Shown: positions 1 to 5,887 of the stretch, in pieces
Numbering within the stretch: position 1 is the first letter of the stretch
Layout of the letters: every line of letters starts with the position of its first letter
Virus record (IMG/VR): IMGVR_UViG_3300042311_001406
Location: 27,323-91,322 of that record
Strand: one strand, 5' to 3'
DNA length: 64,000 bases
From: a virus
The notes under the pieces: model-generated
What the model saw: only the letters and a program-made list of their open reading frames with translations
Database searches by the model: none
Told to the model about the DNA's origin: nothing
Position numbers and translations under genes: made by a program

Positions 1-513
1 ATGATGAACCGGATCGAGTCTCAGTTCTGCAAACTGCTCTCTGGGAGCAGCCAGGAGATGGCTGGCAACATGGCCATTCTTGCTGCTGGCGCGACGGCGG
101 CCAGCCTGTCCCTGACCGCGACCAGGTTCATGCTGGTGGCCTGGCTGGCTCCGCTGCTCATCAATAACGACATGAGCTCGCTGGTGTCCCAGCTGCAGGC
201 AATGGGCGCTGTGCGGGCGGCGCAGGCGTTGCGGGAGGGCAGGGTCGAAGACTTCGTGGCGATGAAGCCAAGCGAATCGACACAAGCCGGGGCCAGCGAA
301 ACCCTGATTGAGGAGCTCCGCGGAAGACTTCGTGACGAGAACGAATACGCGGCTTACGCTGCGGCCAGTGCACAAGTTTCTGGGCAGCACAACTCGGTCA
401 TGATGGCCGGAGCCGTGACTGCCGACATCAAGATCGCCCAGCGTGACGAACTTCAGCGACGTGAGCAGGCCGCAAGAAATCTGAGACGGTTGGCGGAGGA
501 CATCCCCGTATGA
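1..513 (+). CDS. Hypothetical protein upstream of the baseplate genes
   Basis: 170-aa protein that I do not recognise. The frame is open from the first base of the window. ATG codons sit at 1 and 4, but the true start may lie upstream and the gene may be cut by the window edge. Residues about 20-55 are rich in Ala, Leu, Met and Gly and could hold one or two membrane or buried helices. The C-terminal half is charged and helical with many Arg and Glu. It overlaps the next gene by 4 nt (ATGA), so the two are probably translationally coupled, and its position suggests a tail or baseplate accessory. Confidence 0.6.
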   Translation: MMNRIESQFCKLLSGSSQEMAGNMAILAAGATAASLSLTATRFMLVAWLAPLLINNDMSSLVSQLQAMGAVRAAQALREGRVEDFVAMKPSESTQAGASETLIEELRGRLRDENEYAAYAAASAQVSGQHNSVMMAGAVTADIKIAQRDELQRREQAARNLRRLAEDIPV

Positions 514-932
514 GCGACATCAGCCTCTTCACCTTGGACAGAGACGGCATCGTCGTCTTCAGCATGAAGGGCATCGATCGCGAGGTGTCTGGGCCGGCTG
601 AAGCGCTGCAGCTTGTCGCGAAGTGCATGCTCACCGAGCCAGGCAGCGACGCCTTTGCTCCCAGCGACGGCGGCGGCGTCAAGGACATGATGGCCAAGGG
701 GATGCAGGGCGTCGAGAGCACCCGAGTGGATGCCGCCATCATCGTACGCAAGACGATGGAGACCATCCGGCGCACGCAGCGCAGTGACCGCCCAGCCAAT
801 GCCACCGTGGTTGCGCTGGAACTCGTTGACGCCGTCCCAGTCCGCAACGACACCAAGATCATCATGCGTGTCAGAATTCGTCTGCAGGACGGCAGTTCTT
901 TCGTTTCAGGCTTCCGAGGTGTCTATGGTTGA
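510..932 (+). CDS. Putative gp25/GPW-like baseplate wedge protein
   Basis: 140-aa protein placed directly before the J-like baseplate gene, which is where gp25/gpW-like wedge proteins usually sit. A central stretch reading LTEPGSDAFAP recalls the 'initLltepGe' element of that family. The C-terminal beta-rich part (VVALELVDAVPV, then IIMRVRIRLQDG) fits a small alpha/beta fold. The match is weak and rests mainly on gene order. The start ATG overlaps the upstream stop (ATGA), and the end overlaps the next start by 8 nt. The alternative is an unrelated small tail protein. Confidence 0.5.
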   Translation: MSDISLFTLDRDGIVVFSMKGIDREVSGPAEALQLVAKCMLTEPGSDAFAPSDGGGVKDMMAKGMQGVESTRVDAAIIVRKTMETIRRTQRSDRPANATVVALELVDAVPVRNDTKIIMRVRIRLQDGSSFVSGFRGVYG

Positions 933-3255
933 CGATCGCTACCGCGCCAATGCCGAGTCCTACATTGCCGGCGTCATCAAAGCCGACAACCCAGACATCA
1001 GCGTCGACGGCGCTGGCGTCAGCAGCCTGATCGTAAAGCCAGGTGGCGCCATCGCCAGCGCCTTCCTGCAGGAGCTGGAGCACACTCGCAGCGCTCGCGA
1101 CATCAGCGACCCGGAAGCGATCAGCGAAGAGGACATGGACCTGAACCTGTCCACCCTTTTGGTGCCGCGTCTGCGTGGCCTCAAGTCGACTGGACCCGTC
1201 AACATCCACTTCACGACGCGCACGCGAAAGCAGCTCACGGCGGGCACACGGGTCAGCACCAGGGACCAGCAGTACGTCTACGTCCTCGACAACGACCTCG
1301 TCTTCGAGGAGTTCGATTTCATCGCGAATCCCGACGACGGCACGTACTACGTGCGCGCAACATTCTCAGCCGAGAACGAGGGCGAATCGTACGATCTGGA
1401 CATCGGCCAGATCAACACCATCATCGACAACAACGTCGGCGCCTCGTACGTCAGGAACCCGGAGCGCTTCCAAAGCGGCGAAGACGCACAGTCGAACACC
1501 GGCTACCTGCGCTACGTTGGCCGTGGCGTCAGCGTGCGAACACCCGTCGTCAGCGACGGTGCAACCTTCACCGTTCAGCAGCTCTTCGGCCTCAAAGTCC
1601 TGGACGTGCTCAACGTCGGCAATGGCGACAGCGAGATGCTGCGAGACGAACTCCACCGACAGCCAGATGGAACCCTCGATCTGCTGCCGACTGGAACCCC
1701 CACCGGCATCCACATTGGCGGCCGCAGCGACATCTACCACTGGTACAAGCGCGTCAACTACATCGAGGTCACGATCGACCTGAGCACTGACCTGGTGCTG
1801 ATCTCAGCGTCATCTGTCGGCGCTGCATCGATCGTTGCAGGCCTCGCGAATGGTGTGACTGCAGTGAATGCTGTCCCCCAGAGTGGGAAGCTGGTCATCG
1901 AGCTTGGCGCTGGCCGCGAAGAGACGGTGCAGTACACGTCGTGGACCTTCAACACGACGACGCAGCAGTACACGTTCCAGCTGGCGACGACGCTGACTCA
2001 GCCGCACAGCGCGCAAGCCACTGTCAAGATCGCTGGCGATGGCCGTGTTGCCATTGGTCCGGGAACCAAGATCGATCGCCTCCCGGTGCTGCGTGTGCAA
2101 AGCGTTCAGCTGTTGGACCCGTTGACGCTGTCCCCTGTTGGCGACTTGGTTCCGAAGACCACTGCCGCAAGCCGCAAGCCAGGCTGGTACATCTCGGACA
2201 TCAACAAGTTCAACCACCTCAGCGCCAAGGAGACCAAGACGCTGGTGATTGACGAGAAGGTTGATGTCGACGGCAACAGCGCAGTGCACGACACCAATGG
2301 CGTCACCAGCGCAGGAAGCCGAACGCTCACGTCGACGACGGTGAACTTCACTGGCCGCAAAGGACAGACAGTGACGTTGACGTTCGCGGATGGGACGAAA
2401 CGCTCGTTCCCCATCATCGGCTTGCTGTCTTCGACGTCGGTGTTCCTTGGTCCAGATGGCGTACTGCCGACACAGTCTGGTGTGACGATCGACATCGAGG
2501 CGCAGTCTGGTGATTACCTCCAGTACGCCATTCGCGTCGGGTACTACACCCACGTCGAAGCCATGTCGTTGCAGGAGCAGCTGGACACTCCGCGCAAGCG
2601 TGTCGTCACCAGCAACATCCTGAGCCGGCTTTTCTATCCGGTCTTCCTCGACTTCAAGCTCCGCTACAAGGGGACAGGGACCGAAGCCGACGTTCGCGAG
2701 GCCGTACTGCGCCTGATCCAGCAAAGCCAAGGCAACGCCCTTGGCGAGAACGACGGCGCCAGGTTCGAGGCCAGCGACATCATCGCCGCAGCCTACGAGG
2801 ACAACCTGGCGACGTACGTCGAAATGCCATTCGAGATCAAGGTGACGACTGTTCACCCAGACCAAGCAGATACCGTGTCGTGGGTCTCGCCCAGCATCAA
2901 GACCATCGTGCCCATGGTCATCTCCACCAGCGCCATCGCCAATGATGGCTACGTGCGGGCTCGATTCCCAACGGGCACCGCCGCGGTCGCCATCCCTTCC
3001 ACCGGAAAACTCTTCCTGGGCGCCTTCGAGACCAACAAGGAGGTCGTGAACTACACCGGCTTCTTTGTCGCCGAGGACGGGCAGTATTGGTTCATGGTCG
3101 ACGGACAAGTCACGTACACGCACCAGACGGCTGAGCCGCTCTCTGTGACGGTTGCCGACTACGACCCAGCCAACGTCATCACCGATGGCGTGATCAGTGC
3201 CGACAGAATCCATCGACCATACTTCGGCGTCGTCGCCGTGGAGAAGATCCAGTGA
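925..3255 (+). CDS. Baseplate J-like protein (Mu gp47 family)
   Basis: 776-aa predicted structural protein of the tail baseplate. The frame is open further upstream, but ATG 925 is chosen because it overlaps the preceding stop by 8 nt and begins MVDDRYRANAE. Residues about 85-200 fit the J family: a beta-rich stretch 'LTAGTRVSTRDQQYVYV' like the conserved paG...f segment, then 'SAENEGESYDLDIGQI' and 'NNVGASYVRNPERFQSGED', which matches the family's 'N..aF.GG.d.Es' step. The middle carries inserted beta domains, which makes it longer than the roughly 350-400 aa family core. It lies between the gp25-like gene and the 908-aa tail protein, as expected for a baseplate module. Confidence 0.75.
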   Translation: MVDDRYRANAESYIAGVIKADNPDISVDGAGVSSLIVKPGGAIASAFLQELEHTRSARDISDPEAISEEDMDLNLSTLLVPRLRGLKSTGPVNIHFTTRTRKQLTAGTRVSTRDQQYVYVLDNDLVFEEFDFIANPDDGTYYVRATFSAENEGESYDLDIGQINTIIDNNVGASYVRNPERFQSGEDAQSNTGYLRYVGRGVSVRTPVVSDGATFTVQQLFGLKVLDVLNVGNGDSEMLRDELHRQPDGTLDLLPTGTPTGIHIGGRSDIYHWYKRVNYIEVTIDLSTDLVLISASSVGAASIVAGLANGVTAVNAVPQSGKLVIELGAGREETVQYTSWTFNTTTQQYTFQLATTLTQPHSAQATVKIAGDGRVAIGPGTKIDRLPVLRVQSVQLLDPLTLSPVGDLVPKTTAASRKPGWYISDINKFNHLSAKETKTLVIDEKVDVDGNSAVHDTNGVTSAGSRTLTSTTVNFTGRKGQTVTLTFADGTKRSFPIIGLLSSTSVFLGPDGVLPTQSGVTIDIEAQSGDYLQYAIRVGYYTHVEAMSLQEQLDTPRKRVVTSNILSRLFYPVFLDFKLRYKGTGTEADVREAVLRLIQQSQGNALGENDGARFEASDIIAAAYEDNLATYVEMPFEIKVTTVHPDQADTVSWVSPSIKTIVPMVISTSAIANDGYVRARFPTGTAAVAIPSTGKLFLGAFETNKEVVNYTGFFVAEDGQYWFMVDGQVTYTHQTAEPLSVTVADYDPANVITDGVISADRIHRPYFGVVAVEKIQ

Positions 3256-3734
3256 AGATTGTGTACGGAGACCTGTTCCAGGTCATGAAGAACGGGTACG
3301 ACGCTGTCGGCATCCCGACCAATGGCCACACCAACAACTCAGGCTTGGCGACCATGGGTGCAGGCGTCGCCAGGGCTGCCGTGCAGACCTTCGGCATGTG
3401 GATTCGAGAGTTCCTCGGCGCGAAGATCGACCGCCACGGCAACAATGTTCATGTGCTGCAGGCGCTCAATGCTGACGGCGACCCCATCAAGAGTCCGCCG
3501 TTCATCTTCAGCTTTCCGACGAAGCACCACTGGAGCGACAAGCGCAGCGACATGGCGCTCATCGAGAAGAGCGCTGAGCAGCTCAAGGCTGTGATCGCGG
3601 CCAACAAGTGGAAGTCGGTCTGCATGCCGGAGCCCGGAACCGGGATGGGTGGATTGCAGTGGGACGACGTCTCGAAGATCCTGGAGAAGCGCTTCGGCGA
3701 CGAGCTGACCATCGTGCGACTGCTCGGGACCTGA
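3252..3734 (+). CDS. Macro domain protein (ADP-ribose binding)
   Basis: 160-aa single-domain protein of the macro (Appr-1''-p processing) fold, which binds or hydrolyses ADP-ribose derivatives. Visible signatures are GIPTNGHTNN with the binding Asn (residues 20-29), the glycine loop MGAGVARAA (35-43), and PEPGTGMGGLQW (about 126-137), matching the family's second phosphate-binding loop and following W. The start is GTG at 3252, overlapping the J-like stop by 3 nt (GTGA). In phages such domains may reverse ADP-ribosylation or process NAD-derived signals or tRNA-splicing by-products. Which applies here is not visible. Transcription probably ends at the hairpin that begins at its stop codon. Confidence 0.8.
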   Translation: MKIVYGDLFQVMKNGYDAVGIPTNGHTNNSGLATMGAGVARAAVQTFGMWIREFLGAKIDRHGNNVHVLQALNADGDPIKSPPFIFSFPTKHHWSDKRSDMALIEKSAEQLKAVIAANKWKSVCMPEPGTGMGGLQWDDVSKILEKRFGDELTIVRLLGT

Positions 3735-3760
3735 CTCCAAAGGGGATCGCCTTTTGGAGT
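3734..3760 (+). terminator. Hairpin at the end of the macro-domain gene
   Basis: Inverted repeat ACTCCAAA...TTTGGAGT extended by GG/CC around a short GATCG loop, starting at the last base of the stop codon. There is no U-run after it, so it could be a weak terminator or a 3'-end stabiliser. Confidence 0.45.
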
Positions 3761-3788
3761 TCACAGTCGCGCTGACCGATGCCATATC
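3760..3788 (+). promoter_or_regulatory. Candidate sigma70-like promoter for the lipoprotein gene
   Basis: TTCACA (3760-3765), a 17-nt spacer, then CATATC (3783-3788). The lipoprotein ATG follows after 6 nt, so transcription would start at or next to the start codon. Confidence 0.45.
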
Positions 3789-3794
3789 TGGGGC

Positions 3795-4115
3795 ATGAAC
3801 AAGAAAGCAGCCTCACTCTTTGCGGTCATCATCACAGCCATCATCGCGGTGGCGTGTGAGCCGCCGTCGCGCGCTCTGAGCCACGAGAACAGCGGCAACA
3901 TCCAGGTTGGCGTCGAGCTCGTTGGTCACATCCCGAAGCACGACTGCGACATCTATCGCATCACCAACGCCATCGACTACCAAACGGTGGCTGTGATCTG
4001 CCAGAAGCCAGTGCAGGATGTGACGTCGGAGGAAGAGCACGCTGAGAGCTGTGGGAAGAACTGCACGCGCATGATCCGCAACACCACTGTTGTCACGGGC
4101 GCATCCAAGGATTGA
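3795..4115 (+). CDS. Predicted small lipoprotein
   Basis: 106-aa protein. The N-terminus MNKKAASLFAVIITAIIAVAC has a basic n-region, a hydrophobic core and a lipobox-like A-V-A-C with Cys at residue 21, so it is probably exported and lipidated. The mature part contains further Cys (CDIY, VICQK, CGKNC), which could form disulfides in the periplasm. Phage-encoded lipoproteins often act in superinfection exclusion or cell-surface alteration. Nothing here proves that role. The start is only 6 nt after a -10-like box. A small structured RNA candidate follows immediately. Confidence 0.65.
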   Translation: MNKKAASLFAVIITAIIAVACEPPSRALSHENSGNIQVGVELVGHIPKHDCDIYRITNAIDYQTVAVICQKPVQDVTSEEEHAESCGKNCTRMIRNTTVVTGASKD

Positions 4116-4141
4116 CCGGCTCGATGGCAGGCATGTAGAAT
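4112..4141 (+). promoter_or_regulatory. Candidate sigma70-like promoter upstream of a structured non-coding segment
   Basis: TTGACC (4112-4117), an 18-nt spacer, then TAGAAT (4136-4141). The -35 box overlaps the stop codon of the lipoprotein gene. This is the best consensus match seen on the plus strand, yet no convincing gene starts below it. Confidence 0.55.
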
Positions 4142-4147
4142 CCTGCT

Positions 4148-4310
4148 GCCTTGGCGCTTGTACCTTGTCGGTGTTACCCCTTCCGCCAGACGAGGACGAG
4201 ACGACGAGGCTCGTCATCCTGCCGGTCGCCGCTGTGTCCCACCCTCCACTCAACGGCGACCGGCAAGGGTGATTTGATCCAGACACGAAAAAGCCGCCTC
4301 CAGGGCGGCT
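4148..4310 (+). ncRNA. Candidate structured small RNA
   Basis: About 160 nt between a good promoter (TAGAAT at 4136-4141) and a hairpin (4292-4310), without a convincing gene. It contains an 11-bp perfect inverted repeat (GCCGGTCGCCG at 4221-4231, CGGCGACCGGC at 4254-4264). CCTTGTCGG (4163-4171) can instead pair with CCGGCAAGG (4260-4268), competing for the same right arm. A 5-bp hairpin GACGA/TCGTC lies just before. The mutually exclusive pairing suggests a regulatory RNA or attenuator. A 60-codon frame ending at 4272 exists but starts inside the lipoprotein gene without a ribosome-binding site. Confidence 0.45.
4286..4310 (-). terminator. Rho-independent terminator of the H1-like gene
   Basis: Read on the minus strand: stem AGCCGCC/GGCGGCT (4292-4298 with 4304-4310) followed by a run of five T and CGTG. 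It lies about 40 nt beyond the stop of the minus-strand Lys/Ala-rich gene. On the plus strand the same stem lacks a U-run but may cap the small RNA. Confidence 0.75.
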
Positions 4311-4347
4311 CTCTCGTCTGACGATGTCGGCGTCGTCAGGTTCGCAC

Positions 4348-5061
4348 TCAGGCTTCAGCGGCGCCAGGCGTGAAGCTGTCGTCGGTGTGGTCGGCGTCAG
4401 CAGCGGCCACTGGCGTGTTCTCGCTGGTGTCGACCGCCGCGGCGGCAACGGCCTTGGCCTTCTTGGCTTTCTTGGTCACGATCACGATCTCAGCCTTCGC
4501 GGCCTTGGCTTTCTTCGCGGCAGGCGCCGCCTTCTTCGAGGCCTTCGCGGCCTTCGCCGCCGCCTTCTTCGGCTCAGCCTTGGCCTTCGCCTTCGTGGCC
4601 TTGGCCTTCTTGGCGGCGGGGGCCGCCTTCTTCGCAGCCTTCGTGGCCTTCTTGGCTGGGCCAGACTTGGGCGCCTCATCGAAGTGCCACGCGTCGACAG
4701 TCGAGCAGCGGGGCGTGTAGTAGTGGACGTTGCCCTTCTCGTCGGTCGAGGCCACGAGGTACCGGCGATGAGCGCTCTGCGGGGTGCGGGTCTCGACACG
4801 CGACGGCAGGGTCTTGGCGGGGACGTGCTTCCACGCGTCGACGTTCTCGGCGAGGAACTTCTTGACGACGCCAGACTTGACGTTCCACTCGCCGCGGACC
4901 TGCGAGGACCACTCGACCGTGGTGCCAACTTCGATCCGAGGCTTGTAGGCGGCAGGCGCCGCGCTCTTGGCCTTCACCTTGGCAGCCTTGGGGGCCTTCG
5001 TCGCCTTGGCAGTCTTCGCGGCTTTCGCCGGCTTCTTCTTCGAGTTCTTCTTGCTGGCCAT
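4348..5061 (-). CDS. Lys/Ala-rich histone H1-like protein
   Basis: 237 aa in three parts. A basic N-terminal tail (MASKKNSKKKPAK onward, to about residue 40) is followed by a compact central domain of about 80 residues with Trp, Tyr and a YKPRIEVGTTVEWSS start, which could be an SH3-like or hypermodified fold. The C-terminal tail has many KKA, AKKA and KAAK repeats and ends acidic (DADHTDDSF). Such tails resemble bacterial H1-like (AlgP, HctB) proteins that bind DNA through charge, so packaging or nucleoid remodelling is plausible. The start at 5061 has AGGGAAG upstream. It runs against its structural-gene neighbours and has its own terminator, so it is an independent unit. Confidence 0.8.
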   Translation of the reverse strand: MASKKNSKKKPAKAAKTAKATKAPKAAKVKAKSAAPAAYKPRIEVGTTVEWSSQVRGEWNVKSGVVKKFLAENVDAWKHVPAKTLPSRVETRTPQSAHRRYLVASTDEKGNVHYYTPRCSTVDAWHFDEAPKSGPAKKATKAAKKAAPAAKKAKATKAKAKAEPKKAAAKAAKASKKAAPAAKKAKAAKAEIVIVTKKAKKAKAVAAAAVDTSENTPVAAADADHTDDSFTPGAAEA

Positions 5062-5160
5062 GTGATTCTTCCCTTGCGTGAGCGGTTGGACTTCCCTTAT
5101 AGGATCGATGCAGATGATCACAGCCTCGGATCGGCTGTCAACACGAAACTGGAGGAAATA
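5062..5160. promoter_or_regulatory. Divergent intergenic region
   Basis: 99 nt between the divergently read H1-like and dCTP deaminase-like genes. It must hold promoters for the minus strand at least. A TATAAG box is present on the minus strand (plus 5098-5103, CTTATA). A strong plus-strand Shine-Dalgarno (GGAGG at 5151-5155) precedes the GTG at 5161. Confidence 0.4.
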
Positions 5161-5841
5161 GTGAGCGTTCAGACGAATACCAGCATCAAGAAGATGATTT
5201 CTGAAGACGAGATCATCATGAGGCCCATGCGCCCGGAGCAAATCAACAACGGGAGCGTCGACGTCACACTGGGCCGGTTCGCGTGGCGCCTCAAGGACAA
5301 GTTTCGTAACGACTTTGATCCAAGCAAGCCGCTGATTGGGCAGCTTTGCGTCTGCCCAACGGCCATGGTCGGACACGACATCTTCGACCTTGTCGACATC
5401 CAGCGAGACCACGGAGGTCAAATCTGGTTCGGCCCTGGTGAACGGATGATCATGCACACGCATGAGTTCATCGGAAGCCGACATCGCTCCCTTCCAGAAA
5501 TGCGCGCAAAGAGCTCGTCCATGCGGTGGGGGTTCACCTTGTCAGGGGACGCCGGATGGGGTGATGTAGGCTTCTTTTCGAGGTGGGCAACGGAGCCCGT
5601 CAACTTCAATCCATGCCCAATGGTTCTGGCTGTTGGCCAGCTGGTCGGCCAGGTCATCTTCCACGCCGTCGAGACACCGGAGGCTGGCACCCTGTATCAC
5701 GAAAAAGGGAACTACCAGAACGAGAGCGACATCGAGGAGATCATCAAGAGCTGGCATCCGCGCGATCTTTTGCCAAAGAGGATGAAAGTCGTTCCATTTG
5801 AAGCGATGAACGACGCGGACCGTTTTGGAGTGCAGCCATAG
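5161..5841 (+). CDS. dCTP deaminase / dUTPase-like protein
   Basis: 226 aa. GTG 5161 is chosen because GGAGGAAAT lies directly before it. The frame stays open far upstream only because it mirrors the Lys/Ala gene. Family features: 'EQINNGSVDVTLGRFAW' (like paS.DlrlG), 'FGPGERMIMHTHEFIG' (like lpPGef.La.T.E), 'MRAKSSSMRWGF' (the R-S-S subunit-interface motif) and 'DAGWGDVGFFSRWATEPVNF' (the conserved dag..D.GF.G..TlE..N core with the catalytic Glu). The enzyme would supply dUMP or limit dUTP. It is longer at both ends than the usual 155-190 aa. It stands apart from the kinase/RNR operon. Confidence 0.75.
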   Translation: MSVQTNTSIKKMISEDEIIMRPMRPEQINNGSVDVTLGRFAWRLKDKFRNDFDPSKPLIGQLCVCPTAMVGHDIFDLVDIQRDHGGQIWFGPGERMIMHTHEFIGSRHRSLPEMRAKSSSMRWGFTLSGDAGWGDVGFFSRWATEPVNFNPCPMVLAVGQLVGQVIFHAVETPEAGTLYHEKGNYQNESDIEEIIKSWHPRDLLPKRMKVVPFEAMNDADRFGVQP

Positions 5842-5887
5842 GCATTGAGCTACCCAGGCGGCCTCGGTCTGTAGTACGCTGCCGACC

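Noticed and set aside
1810-3213. 467-codon minus-strand frame over the J-like gene
   Set aside because: Shadow of the baseplate gene. Composition dominated by Arg/His/Val/Asp as expected from the opposite strand, with no start signal or neighbours.
4324-5160. Upstream extension of the dCTP deaminase-like frame
   Set aside because: The 280 upstream codons are the mirror of the Lys/Ala-rich gene. GGAGG and GTG 5161 give a clear start.
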